Numbered from the stretch's first letter, positions 1 through 7,053 are shown. The stretch is DNA of 18,104 nucleotides from Proteobacteria bacterium UBA652 (GCA_002299915.1 DBOG01000064.1:1-18104), one strand, 5' to 3'. The notes: a model not told the origin generated them from the letters alone. Made by a program: numbers and translations.

Positions 1-16
1 CACTTCGTTGTTGAAT

Positions 17-229
17 CTAAGCTTTATTTTTTCTGTGCCAGCATACGCCTATTAATTTCCTCAATAATAAACTGCCTGTAACAAATGCAATAGCGAGAAA
101 AAACAAGAACGCAATTGCTTCAATACTGCCACCATTCGTATGTACTTCACCGCTCAAAATAAGGGCGGTTGAGGCAACAAATAAAATCAGCATCGCAATA
201 TAGGCGAATAGCTTAAGTTTCTTCAACAC
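17..229 (-). CDS. Small two-helix membrane protein, function unknown
   Basis: This 70-residue protein starts at a GTG codon (227-229). It has a short basic N-terminus, a hydrophobic helix at about residues 7-27, a polar hinge around HTNGGS, a second helix at about 35-56, and a basic tail ending in HRKNKA. That is the layout of a small inner-membrane protein with both ends probably in the cytoplasm. No family is recognised. It lies 34 bases beyond the end of the broken gene at 264-438, on the same strand as the DUF808 and ilvD genes, so it may be the last member of that transcript. No good ribosome binding site is visible before the GTG. The two well-formed helices favour a real gene, but the start is uncertain. 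Confidence 0.5.
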   Translation of the reverse strand: MLKKLKLFAYIAMLILFVASTALILSGEVHTNGGSIEAIAFLFFLAIAFVTGSLLLRKLIGVCWHRKNKA

Positions 230-263
230 AAGCGCACTATTAATGTTTTACCACTCGCCTGCC

Positions 264-438
264 TCAGCGCTTTTTGCCAGTGGGTTTTATTTTTTCCACC
301 ACTTCCAGCACCAATTGATGATAGAAATCGCCATCTCCTGAATCCGCCATTGCGTGCCTCTGCCGTCACCGTGTTTGCTGCGATCAACGTCATCGTAAGT
401 AATAAAGCATATGTCTTACCTTTCTTTATTTTATTAAT
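264..438 (-). pseudogene. Remnant of a small exported-protein gene, frameshifted
   Basis: One minus-strand frame encodes a classic export signal: a lysine-rich start (NKIKKGKTY), a hydrophobic core (ALLLTMTLIAA) and a cleavage-like end (VTAEA). In that frame there is no ATG before the core. The only codon in the right place is ATT at 436-438, overlapping the DUF808 stop. After the signal the frame stops looking like protein. Another frame continues from an ATG at 348-350 with a plausible segment (ADSGDGDFYHQLVLEVVEKI) and stops at 264-266. A well-spaced AGAAAGG (419-425) precedes an ATG at 408-410, but that frame stops after six codons. Together this suggests a short periplasmic protein broken by at least one indel and a lost start. 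Chance or sequencing error cannot be excluded. Confidence 0.4.
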
Positions 439-1363
439 TCCGTATTTTTTGAATCAATTGCCAAACTACCAAAGCTAACGCACCTGCCACCAGCCCAGTG
501 ATCAGATAAATCATTGGACCCGTGAAAAATTTGAACACACCCCCTAGCGGTAGCTGATACATGGCATGTTCTGCATGATGCACCCATGTATGAGAATTCG
601 GGATCCCATGCACGAGAATACCGCCCCCTACCAAAAACATGGCAGCGGTACCCACCACTGAGAGTAATTTCATGAGCAATGGTGCAAACCATAAGATGCC
701 GCGACCTAGCCAACGCTTAAATTTTCCCCATACATTCTGCGCGGTTGATTGCAATAAGGCCAAGCCGCCATCATCCAACTTCACAATACCTGCCACGAGA
801 CCATATACGCCTACCGTCATCATTATCGCAATCGCACAGACCACGGCAACTTGCGTCATAAATACAGCATCTTTCACTGTGCCCAAGGAAATGACAATAA
901 TTTCAGCCGAGAGTACAAAATCCGTACGAATTGCACCTGTTATTTTTTCTTTTTCCAATGCCACCATGTCAACATCAGGCGATGCTATCGCGGCCGTCAG
1001 CGCCTGATGATGTTCCTCGTTATCGTGATGTAGAAATTTATGGGCTAGCTTTTCCACCCCTTCAAAACAGAGATAAAGCCCGCCTAACATGAGCAATGGC
1101 GTGATAAGCCAGGGGATAAAGGCACTGATCGCAAGCGCTGCGGGCACCAGAATCAACTTGTTCTTAAATGAGCCTTTGGCGACCGCCCACACAACGGGTA
1201 ATTCTCGTTTTGCACTGACGCCCGATACTTGTTCCGCATTGAGCGCTAAATCATCACCGAGCACACCTGCTGTTTTCTTAACCGCTATTTTTGTCATCAC
1301 CGATACATCATCTAAGATCAGTGCAATATCATCGAGTAAAGCAAGCAAACTCCCTGCAGCCAT
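434..1363 (-). CDS. yedI: DUF808 family inner-membrane protein (YedI-like)
   Basis: The 309-residue product is close in length to E. coli YedI. The N-terminus (MAAGSLLALLDDIALILDDV, then SVMTKIAVKKTAGVLGDDLALNA) is the typical DUF808 opening. Five hydrophobic stretches lie at about residues 70-103, 148-165, 167-193, 224-253 and 277-304. A histidine-rich, acidic segment (about 108-119) sits in the loop after the first. The biochemical role of the family is not established to my knowledge. The start at 1361-1363 is preceded by AGGGAG at a normal distance. The gene begins 17 bases after the ilvD stop, so it is probably cotranscribed with ilvD, although no link to branched-chain amino acid synthesis is evident. 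Confidence 0.88.
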   Translation of the reverse strand: MAAGSLLALLDDIALILDDVSVMTKIAVKKTAGVLGDDLALNAEQVSGVSAKRELPVVWAVAKGSFKNKLILVPAALAISAFIPWLITPLLMLGGLYLCFEGVEKLAHKFLHHDNEEHHQALTAAIASPDVDMVALEKEKITGAIRTDFVLSAEIIVISLGTVKDAVFMTQVAVVCAIAIMMTVGVYGLVAGIVKLDDGGLALLQSTAQNVWGKFKRWLGRGILWFAPLLMKLLSVVGTAAMFLVGGGILVHGIPNSHTWVHHAEHAMYQLPLGGVFKFFTGPMIYLITGLVAGALALVVWQLIQKIRN

Positions 1364-1380
1364 ACATTATCTCCCTATTC

Positions 1381-3231
1381 TTATTTTTTTAATTGTGCCA
1401 CATCCCGCACCGCGCCTTTTGATGCCGAGGTTGTTAATGCCGCATACGCTTGTAACGCCAAACTCACTTGGCGTTCACGATTCACAGGTTGCCACGCTTT
1501 ATCATCACGCGCTTCCATCGCAATCCGGCGGGAAGCGAGTTCTTCATCCGTCACTTCCATATTGATGGTGCGATTTGGGATGTCGATAATAATCGTATCA
1601 CCTTCTTCAACCAGACCGATGTTGCCACCCTCCGCCGCTTCTGGTGAGGCATGGCCAATCGATAAACCAGACGTACCGCCTGAGAATCTTCCATCCGTCA
1701 GCAAAGCACATTCTTTGCCTAAGCCTTTCGATTTCAAATAACTAGTGGGATAGAGCATTTCTTGCATACCCGGGCCGCCTCTTGGGCCTTCGTATCGAAT
1801 TATCACCACATCGCCTGCGACGATTTGCTCCGTCAGAATCGCGGTCACTGAATCTTCTTGTGCTTCAAAAATACGGGCGCGGCCGGTAAATTTAAGGATT
1901 GACTCATCCACACCGGCTGTTTTAACAATACAGCCTTGCTCCGCCAAATTACCGAACAATACTGCCAAACCACCATCTTGGCTGTAGGCATGTGCAATAT
2001 CACGGATGCAGCCGCCTTCACGATCCGTGTCCAAACTGGGCCAGCGCGTAGATTGGCTAAACGCCGTTTGGGTTGGGATCCCCGCAGGGCCGGCTAAATA
2101 GCGCTGTTTGGCTGCTGAATTATCAGTGCGTTGAATATCCCATTGTGCCAACGTTTCTGCCATTGTCGGTTCAGTCACCGTCGCCACATCGGTATGCAAT
2201 AATCCACCTGCTGCTAACTCACCCAAAATGCCCATCACTCCCCCTGCGCGATGTACATCTTCCATATGATACAAAGCAGTCGCAGGCGCAACTTTACATA
2301 GATTGGGGATTTTACGAGACATGCGATCAACATCCTTCATCGTGAAATCAACCTCGCCTTCGTGCGCTGCTGCCAATAGATGTAATACGGTATTGGTCGA
2401 ACCACCCATCGCAATATCTAGTGCAATCGCATTTTCAAAGGCTTTTTTAGTCGCAATACTACGCGGTAAAGCACTTTCATCATCTTGTTCATAATAACGC
2501 TTGGCCAAACCGACAATTTTGCGGCCCGCTTCTAAAAATAATTCTTCCCGATCCGCATGGGTCGCCAATAATGAACCGTTACCCGGCAATGATAATCCCA
2601 ATGCTTCGGTCAAACAATTCATCGAATTCGCCGTAAACATGCCTGAACAAGACCCGCAGGTCGGACACGCCGAACGCTCCACCTGCGCCACCTCTTCATC
2701 GCTCACACTATCATCTGCCGCCTGCACCATCGCATCGACCAAATCGAGCTTCAGATCTTTGCCCGCTAATTTAGTTTTACCCGCTTCCATTGGGCCACCC
2801 GATACAAAAACCACCGGAATATTCAAGCGCAATGCCGCCATCAGCATACCTGGCGTGATCTTATCGCAATTTGAAATACACACAATTGCATCCGCACAAT
2901 GCGCATTCACCATATATTCCACTGAATCGGCAATAATATCGCGCGAAGGCAAGCTATACAGCATGCCGCCATGTCCCATTGCAATCCCATCATCCACCGC
3001 AATGGTATTAAATTCTTTCGCCACCCCGCCCGCCTTCTCGATTTCGCGCGCCACCAGCTGCCCCATATCTTTCAAATGCACATGGCCCGGCACAAATTGG
3101 GTAAAGGAATTCGAAATTGCAATAATCGGCTTATTAAAATCATCATCCGTCATTCCCGTGGCGCGCCATAGTGCACGTGCGCCCGCCATATTGCGACCGT
3201 GGGTGGTGGTTCTTGAACGATATTCTGGCAT
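1381..3231 (-). CDS. ilvD: Dihydroxy-acid dehydratase
   Basis: IlvD catalyses the dehydration of 2,3-dihydroxy-isovalerate and 2,3-dihydroxy-3-methylvalerate, the third common step of valine and isoleucine synthesis, in the cytoplasm. The product is 616 residues, the same length as E. coli IlvD, and aligns with it end to end by eye. Visible motifs are D81 in NTIAVDDGIAMGHGGM, the CDK motif at C122-D123-K124 (cluster and metal ligands; the lysine is carbamylated in homologues), C195 in the ACPTCGSCSGMFTANS region, and the C-terminal GRFSGGTSGLSIGHASPEA segment with the catalytic serine. The ATG at 3229-3231 has GGAGAA upstream. A candidate extended -10 lies at 3284-3292, overlapping the argA promoter. 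The DUF808 gene follows after 17 bases. Confidence 0.98.
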   Translation of the reverse strand: MPEYRSRTTTHGRNMAGARALWRATGMTDDDFNKPIIAISNSFTQFVPGHVHLKDMGQLVAREIEKAGGVAKEFNTIAVDDGIAMGHGGMLYSLPSRDIIADSVEYMVNAHCADAIVCISNCDKITPGMLMAALRLNIPVVFVSGGPMEAGKTKLAGKDLKLDLVDAMVQAADDSVSDEEVAQVERSACPTCGSCSGMFTANSMNCLTEALGLSLPGNGSLLATHADREELFLEAGRKIVGLAKRYYEQDDESALPRSIATKKAFENAIALDIAMGGSTNTVLHLLAAAHEGEVDFTMKDVDRMSRKIPNLCKVAPATALYHMEDVHRAGGVMGILGELAAGGLLHTDVATVTEPTMAETLAQWDIQRTDNSAAKQRYLAGPAGIPTQTAFSQSTRWPSLDTDREGGCIRDIAHAYSQDGGLAVLFGNLAEQGCIVKTAGVDESILKFTGRARIFEAQEDSVTAILTEQIVAGDVVIIRYEGPRGGPGMQEMLYPTSYLKSKGLGKECALLTDGRFSGGTSGLSIGHASPEAAEGGNIGLVEEGDTIIIDIPNRTINMEVTDEELASRRIAMEARDDKAWQPVNRERQVSLALQAYAALTTSASKGAVRDVAQLKK

Positions 3232-3266
3232 GGTTTTCTCCGACTAAATTTTTCTTCAGCATCTAC

Positions 3267-3275
3267 TGATATAAT
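3267..3275 (+). promoter_or_regulatory. Extended -10 promoter for argA
   Basis: TGATATAAT is a perfect extended -10 (TGnTATAAT) with only a weak -35 region. Transcription would begin near 3282. This places the in-frame ATG at 3274 inside the -10 box and upstream of the transcript, so it cannot be the main argA start. The ATG at 3313 remains, giving a leader of about 30 bases. Confidence 0.6.
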
Positions 3276-3283
3276 GAACCTCA

Positions 3284-3292
3284 ATTTTACCA
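3284..3292 (-). promoter_or_regulatory. Candidate extended -10 promoter for ilvD
   Basis: Read on the minus strand the sequence is TGGTAAAAT, which matches the extended -10 form TGnTATAAT with one mismatch. No convincing -35 hexamer is seen. It would start transcription near 3277 and give ilvD an untranslated leader of about 45 bases. No leader peptide rich in Ile, Val or Leu codons fits in that leader, so classical attenuation is not suggested. Its start region overlaps the argA promoter on the other strand. Confidence 0.4.
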
Positions 3293-3312
3293 CAGGAAGC
3301 ACAGGCAAAAAG

Positions 3313-4608
3313 ATGTCCAGTCAAACAACCACCCTGAATATCAAGACCACAACCGACTGGTTTCGTGAAGCTGCGCCCTATATTCATGCACATCGTGGCA
3401 AAACCTTTGTGCTTGCGCTTGATAGTGATGCCATTGCCTCTCCCAATTTCACCAAGCTGATCCACGATATTGCCTTGCTCAACAGCTTAGGCATTAAACT
3501 CGTCATCACCTTTGGCGCCCGCCAACACATTGCCGCTGCCTGTGAAGCCGCAAGCATTACCGCGCAATATCATCAAGGCTTACGGATCACCGATGATGCC
3601 AGCCTCGCGATTGCGATTAATGTGATTGGCACCTTAAAAACCCATATCCAAGCCCAATTTTCCTTTGGCTTACCGAATACCCCAATGAGCGATGCCAAAA
3701 TCCGTTGCACCAGCGGCAACTTTATTACTGCCCAACCAATAGGCATCAAAGATGGCGTCGATTTCCAGCATACCGGCAAAGTCCGCAAAGTTGATGTGGA
3801 AGGAATTCAAGCGCAATTGGCGCAAGATAATATCGTCTTGCTCGCACCCTTAGGCTATTCGGCGACAGGTGATATATTCAACCTTTCTGCAGAAACAGTC
3901 GCCACCGAAGTAGCGAGTGACATGAGCGCAGACAAGCTTATGTTCATTGGTGACGTTGCAGACGATCTACCACGCGAACTAACTAAACAACAAGCCAAAG
4001 AAAGTCTAGAAAGAGAAAGTAATCACTTACTCCAATCTGCTATAACAGCATGTGAAGCAGGCGTAAATCGGATCCACTTAATTAATCGCAAACTTGATGG
4101 TGCGCTGTTGCAAGAGCTCTTCAGCCATGATGGCGTCGGCATTCTAATCTCAAAAAAGCCCTTTGAAAATACCCGGTCGGCCACTGTGCAGGATGTGGGC
4201 GGTATTTTAGAATTGATTGCGCCATTAGAAGCGAACGGTACTTTAGTGCATCGTTCGCATGAGCGGTTAGCATCTGAAATTGAATTTTTCACCGTCATGG
4301 AGCGCGATAACAGTATTGTTGCTTGCGCCGCCCTCTATCAATATCCCAATAGTGACACTGCCGAGCTCGCTTGCCTCGCCGTTGATCCCGCCTATCGAAG
4401 CGCAGGGCGTGGTCAGTATTTATTTGATCTAATTGAAAACCAAGTCCGCGATGCCAAGCTAAGCAAACTCTGTGTACTCACCACGCAAACTGCCCACTGG
4501 TTTCGTGAGCAAGGCTTCCAAGCCGCAGAGATTGATGATTTACCCATGGCGCGTCAAAGCCTATATAACAACCAGCGCAATGCCAAGGTCTTCATCAAAA
4601 CGCTTTAA
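3313..4608 (+). CDS. argA: Amino-acid N-acetyltransferase (N-acetylglutamate synthase)
   Basis: ArgA transfers an acetyl group from acetyl-CoA to glutamate, the first step of arginine synthesis. The protein has an N-terminal amino-acid-kinase fold (about residues 15-275, including LVITFGARQHI), the usual site of arginine feedback in this family. A C-terminal GNAT domain (about 285-431) carries the acetyl-CoA loop R362-S-A-G-R-G367, LACLAVDP before it, and AHWFREQGF after it. From the ATG at 3313 it has 431 residues, normal for the family. This start has CAGG at suitable spacing and lies just downstream of the predicted transcript start. An in-frame ATG at 3274 would add 13 residues but overlaps the -10 box. 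The gene diverges from ilvD. The cupin gene follows 91 bases later with its own likely promoter. Confidence 0.95.
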   Translation: MSSQTTTLNIKTTTDWFREAAPYIHAHRGKTFVLALDSDAIASPNFTKLIHDIALLNSLGIKLVITFGARQHIAAACEAASITAQYHQGLRITDDASLAIAINVIGTLKTHIQAQFSFGLPNTPMSDAKIRCTSGNFITAQPIGIKDGVDFQHTGKVRKVDVEGIQAQLAQDNIVLLAPLGYSATGDIFNLSAETVATEVASDMSADKLMFIGDVADDLPRELTKQQAKESLERESNHLLQSAITACEAGVNRIHLINRKLDGALLQELFSHDGVGILISKKPFENTRSATVQDVGGILELIAPLEANGTLVHRSHERLASEIEFFTVMERDNSIVACAALYQYPNSDTAELACLAVDPAYRSAGRGQYLFDLIENQVRDAKLSKLCVLTTQTAHWFREQGFQAAEIDDLPMARQSLYNNQRNAKVFIKTL

Positions 4609-4615
4609 TACTTGC

Positions 4616-4644
4616 TTGTTAATCCCCTCCAAACACATTATCCT
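4616..4644 (+). promoter_or_regulatory. Candidate sigma-70 promoter for the cupin gene
   Basis: TTGTTA (4616-4621), a 17-base spacer and TATCCT (4639-4644) lie just after the argA stop and about 50 bases before the cupin start. Each hexamer departs from consensus, so this is a reasonable but unproven promoter. The gene could also be read from argA. Confidence 0.35.
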
Positions 4645-4699
4645 ATTACATCCTCGTGCCAATAGGCATGCGGCAATATTTAACTTTAAGGAATAAAAC

Positions 4700-4978
4700 A
4701 TGCCAACAATTACCGTTGATAGCAATCCAAGCGATGCACTTTTAGAGCAAATGGGCGTGGCTAGCTGGCCAACATGGGAAAAAGAAGTGTCTGTCTTCCC
4801 TTGGGATTTCACAACAACAGAAACCGCTTTCATCTTAGATGGTGAATGTGAAATGACACCAGAAGATGGCAGCGCATCAACCACCTTCAAAGCAGGCGAT
4901 TTAGTTGTATTTCCACTAGGCTGGAAAGGCACTTGGGAAGTGAAAAAAGCATTAAGAAAACACTACCAACATAGCTAA
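4700..4978 (+). CDS. Small single-domain cupin protein
   Basis: The 92-residue protein is one small cupin barrel of the type grouped as cupin_3 or DUF861-like. The N-terminal half has the strand pattern WEKEVSVFPWDF and FILDGECEMTPEDG, and the second half the conserved FKAGDLVVFPLGWKGTWEV. These resemble the two cupin motifs. The usual His metal ligands of motif 1 are not evident, so metal use is doubtful, as in many members of this subgroup. The start has an excellent binding site, AAGGAA at 4688-4693, six bases before the ATG. Substrate and pathway cannot be inferred. The neighbour argA is probably not functionally linked. The gene ends 10 bases before a strong GC-rich hairpin. Confidence 0.88.
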   Translation: MPTITVDSNPSDALLEQMGVASWPTWEKEVSVFPWDFTTTETAFILDGECEMTPEDGSASTTFKAGDLVVFPLGWKGTWEVKKALRKHYQHS

Positions 4979-4987
4979 ACTATACGA

Positions 4988-5020
4988 TTTTAGGGGCGGG
5001 CATTTTGCCCGCCCCTAAAA
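4988..5020. repeat. 14-bp GC-rich hairpin between convergent genes
   Basis: Arms 4988-5001 and 5007-5020 pair perfectly (TTTTAGGGGCGGGC and its complement) around a 5-base loop, ATTTT. It sits between the convergent cupin and lipoprotein genes, where a terminator is expected. Neither strand has a run of T after the GC core: the stem closes with TAAAA on both sides. It is therefore either a non-classical terminator, an mRNA 3' stabilising hairpin, or a member of a dispersed repeat family. Confidence 0.75.
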
Positions 5021-5062
5021 ATTAAACTGGCTGGGCCCTTATGATTGACTGCCTTGATTGTT

Positions 5063-5554
5063 TTAGACGCCACCCTTTTTGTTTGCCCGAAACCGCCCAT
5101 CGGTCACAATTAATTGATCACTTGTATCTCTTCTAATGCCATTCCAGGCGTCAGCCGTAAATGAAAAGGTTCCCTCAAGATGAGTGCCTGTTTGATTTGT
5201 TTCTGTAAAATCAAAGTTGTCCGGCAATTTCCATGCTTTAGCTTCATTTTCTTGTTTTAACTCGATAAAACCGTATCGAATTTTGGCGGGATTGTTATCT
5301 TTATCGTTTTGAATGATCAAATTAAACTCATATTCATCAACACCAGTCTTATTGTCAGCAGTGCTCAGATAGGTTTGCTCACCCGCCCTGAAATTGATCA
5401 CTTGTAAAGAGCTGGAAAATTCCTTCCCGTTTATGGTGGCTGTTAGAAACGAGCTATCTCCACTTGAATTGTTTTTTGTTGCCGTATCATCACCATTACA
5501 GCCAGATAATAGAAAGAGAAATGCGAAAATTAAATGAAAACGTTTGATTTTCAT
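5063..5554 (-). CDS. Predicted outer-membrane lipoprotein, function unknown
   Basis: The 163-residue product opens with a lipoprotein signal: basic MKIKRF, a hydrophobic core, and lipobox LLSGC with C19 as the lipid-modified residue. Residue +2 is Asn, not Asp, so sorting to the outer membrane is likely. The mature part begins with a Ser/Asn/Asp-rich linker, then FLTATINGKEF, and ends with GTFSFTADAWNG followed by LIVTDGRFR. This beta-rich pattern resembles DUF6252-like proteins common in Bacteroidetes, but I give that only as a visual resemblance. AAAGGAG lies seven bases before the ATG, and an extended -10 (TGCTATAAT) lies at 5589-5597, so it has its own promoter. No function is assigned. 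Confidence 0.85.
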   Translation of the reverse strand: MKIKRFHLIFAFLFLLSGCNGDDTATKNNSSGDSSFLTATINGKEFSSSLQVINFRAGEQTYLSTADNKTGVDEYEFNLIIQNDKDNNPAKIRYGFIELKQENEAKAWKLPDNFDFTETNQTGTHLEGTFSFTADAWNGIRRDTSDQLIVTDGRFRANKKGGV

Positions 5555-5588
5555 CTTTAGCTCCTTTAGAGATTACTTAATTAATATA

Positions 5589-5597
5589 ATTATAGCA
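5589..5597 (-). promoter_or_regulatory. Extended -10 promoter for the lipoprotein gene
   Basis: The minus strand reads TGCTATAAT, a perfect extended -10. No good -35 is seen 15-18 bases upstream, which is usual for this promoter class. Transcription would begin about 28 bases before the lipoprotein ATG. The site lies between the rppH stop and the lipoprotein start, so the lipoprotein need not depend on rppH transcription. Confidence 0.6.
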
Positions 5598-5637
5598 TAA
5601 ACACAAGCTAAAACCCCACCTATTTTCAATGGCTTTA

Positions 5638-6162
5638 CTAAACCAAGCGGCCGCCCCGCCCTTTATCGGACTCAATCCGCGCCTTATATTCCGGAAATAA
5701 AATTGGCGCTAATTCATGCAAGGCGAGCTGATACACTTCGCGTTTGAAGAAGACGATTTCTTGCGCGGGCTGCCAATAATCGACCCAGCGCCAGCTTTCA
5801 AATTCTGGCGGCGATTGGCAATCAAGTCGTACATCTGCTTCTTCGCCCTTAAACCGCATTAAGAACCAATGTTGTTTTTGGCCAATGCACACAGGGTCAT
5901 TGCCACTACGGATATATTGTTTGGGCAGGCGATAGCGCAGCCAATCAGAAGTGACCCCTAATATTTCGACATGTTTCGGCTCCAATCCCACCTCTTCACC
6001 CAGCTCGCGATACATCGCTTGCTCAGGCGTTTCATCTGGCTCTACGCCGCCTTGTGGAAATTGCCACGAATTATGCTGACGACGTTGCGCCCATAGCACT
6101 TGATCCTGTGCATTACACAGAATAATCCCTACATTGGCTCGGTAGCCTTCTTTGTCAATCAC
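5638..6162 (-). CDS. rppH: RNA pyrophosphohydrolase (Nudix)
   Basis: RppH removes pyrophosphate from the 5' end of primary transcripts and so opens them to RNase E decay. The 174-residue protein has the RppH N-terminus (MIDKEGYRANVGIILCN) and a complete Nudix box at residues 38-60 (G38, E44, R52-E53, E56-E57, G59, in GGVEPDETPEQAMYRELGEE). The segment HWFLMRF and the tail SWRWVDYWQP are also typical of RppH. The start is a GTG at 6160-6162, chosen because the first residues match the family and an in-frame stop lies just upstream. AGGA is only two bases away, an unusually short spacing that could limit translation. It diverges from the HAD phosphatase. Confidence 0.95.
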   Translation of the reverse strand: MIDKEGYRANVGIILCNAQDQVLWAQRRQHNSWQFPQGGVEPDETPEQAMYRELGEEVGLEPKHVEILGVTSDWLRYRLPKQYIRSGNDPVCIGQKQHWFLMRFKGEEADVRLDCQSPPEFESWRWVDYWQPAQEIVFFKREVYQLALHELAPILFPEYKARIESDKGRGGRLV

Positions 6163-6178
6163 TGTCCTATTCTCATAA

Positions 6179-6201
6179 CCTTAAATTTAAGCTATTTAAG
6201 G
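6179..6201. promoter_or_regulatory. AT-rich inverted repeat between rppH and the phosphatase gene
   Basis: CCTTAAAT (6179-6186) and ATTTAAGG (6194-6201) are perfect 8-base arms separated by 7 bases. The repeat lies 17-40 bases before the rppH GTG and about 100 bases before the phosphatase ATG. It could be an operator or a small hairpin in the rppH leader. No regulator is identified. Confidence 0.35.
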
Positions 6202-6296
6202 CATAAAATTCATCAATGATTCCTAGATTAGACAATACGCCGAACGAATGCAATGATTTTCCCTTACAATGTCATTTTATCTTTGGGATTGATAAC

Positions 6297-6950
6297 ATGG
6301 CACTGGCCATTTTTGATTTAGACAATACACTGCTGGCAGGCGATAGTGATTATCTGTGGGGGCAATATTTGGTGGAAAATGACTTGGTGAATGTTGAATT
6401 CCACGCAGCTGAAAATCAACGATTCTATGATGAATACCTAGCAGGCGAGATGGATATCACCGCTTTTCTCACTTTTCAATTCAAACCGTTTGCCGATAAC
6501 ACGATGGCGGATTTACAACACTGGCGTGCAGATTATTTACAGCAACTGATTGAACCGATTATTTTGCCTGTGGGTGAAGCGCGAATTGCGATGCACCGTG
6601 AACAAGGTGATACCTTATTAATTATTACTGCCACCAATAGCTTTATCACTGCGCCGATTGCTGAACGCTTAGGTATTCCAAACCTAATCGCGACAGAAGC
6701 GGCAATAAAGGATGGGGAATACACTGGAGGTATTGCAGGCGTGCCATCTTACCAGTCTGGAAAAGTCACGCGCTTGATAGATTGGCTCGCTGATCGTGAC
6801 CTAGATCTGGAGCATAGTACGTTTTATAGTGATTCACATAATGATTTACCACTGCTTGAGTTGGTTAGCAATCCAATTGTGGTGGATGCGGATGATAAGC
6901 TGCTTGATGTTGCCAAACAACGTGGCTGGCAAAGTATTAGCTTTCGCTAA
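6297..6950 (+). CDS. HAD-IB family phosphatase (SerB/HisN-like)
   Basis: The protein has all four HAD motifs. Motif I is FDLDNT with nucleophile D7 and acid/base D9, motif II is LLIITATNSF, the motif III lysine lies in SGKVTRL, and motif IV is YSDSHNDLPLLE (D179, D183). The helical cap between motifs I and II and the spacing place it in subfamily IB, with SerB-like phosphatases. From the ATG at 6297 it has 217 residues, the usual length. An in-frame ATG at 6216 would add 27 unconserved residues before the first strand. In Pseudomonas aeruginosa a similar HAD gene (PA0335) lies beside rppH and, as I recall, acts as histidinol-phosphate phosphatase, so that role is possible here. An RBS-like GGGA lies upstream. 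Confidence 0.9.
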   Translation: MALAIFDLDNTLLAGDSDYLWGQYLVENDLVNVEFHAAENQRFYDEYLAGEMDITAFLTFQFKPFADNTMADLQHWRADYLQQLIEPIILPVGEARIAMHREQGDTLLIITATNSFITAPIAERLGIPNLIATEAAIKDGEYTGGIAGVPSYQSGKVTRLIDWLADRDLDLEHSTFYSDSHNDLPLLELVSNPIVVDADDKLLDVAKQRGWQSISFR

Positions 6951-6951
6951 A

Positions 6952-7042
6952 AGCCCTCTCCAGTGGGAGAGGGTTGGGTGAGGGATGCATAAAGTTGTTT
7001 TCTCATTCTCCCCTCCCAAACCCTCCCCAGCAGGGGAGGGCT
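6952..7042. repeat. Inverted doublet of a CCCTC-rich palindromic repeat
   Basis: The left unit (6952-6984) holds an inner hairpin CCCTCTCC-AGTG-GGAGAGGG followed by TTGGGTGAGGG. The right unit (7006-7042) is the same design in reverse orientation, with inner hairpin CCCTCCCC-AGCA-GGGGAGGG preceded by CTCCCCTCCCAAA. Both outer ends read AGCCCTC inward, so the whole forms a long imperfect inverted repeat around a 21-base centre. This is the structure of a REP doublet (BIME-like) or a small non-autonomous element. It starts one base after the phosphatase stop codon (6948-6950) and ends next to the gatB promoter. Confidence 0.75.
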
Positions 7043-7044
7043 AA

Positions 7045-7053
7045 TGGTATAAT
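7045..7053 (+). promoter_or_regulatory. Extended -10 promoter for gatB
   Basis: TGGTATAAT is a perfect extended -10 with transcription expected near 7060, about 28 bases before the gatB ATG. The position of a -35 box would fall inside the CCCTC repeat and shows no match. The promoter abuts the end of the repeat at 7042. Confidence 0.55.

Noticed and set aside
2501..3247. 248-codon open frame antisense to ilvD
   Set aside because: It lies fully opposite ilvD, which is unambiguous. The translated product is low in order, and no binding site or family pattern is seen.
6216..6296. N-terminal extension of the HAD phosphatase from the ATG at 6216
   Set aside because: The 27 added residues precede the first HAD strand and look non-coding, and the family starts at the ATG at 6297.
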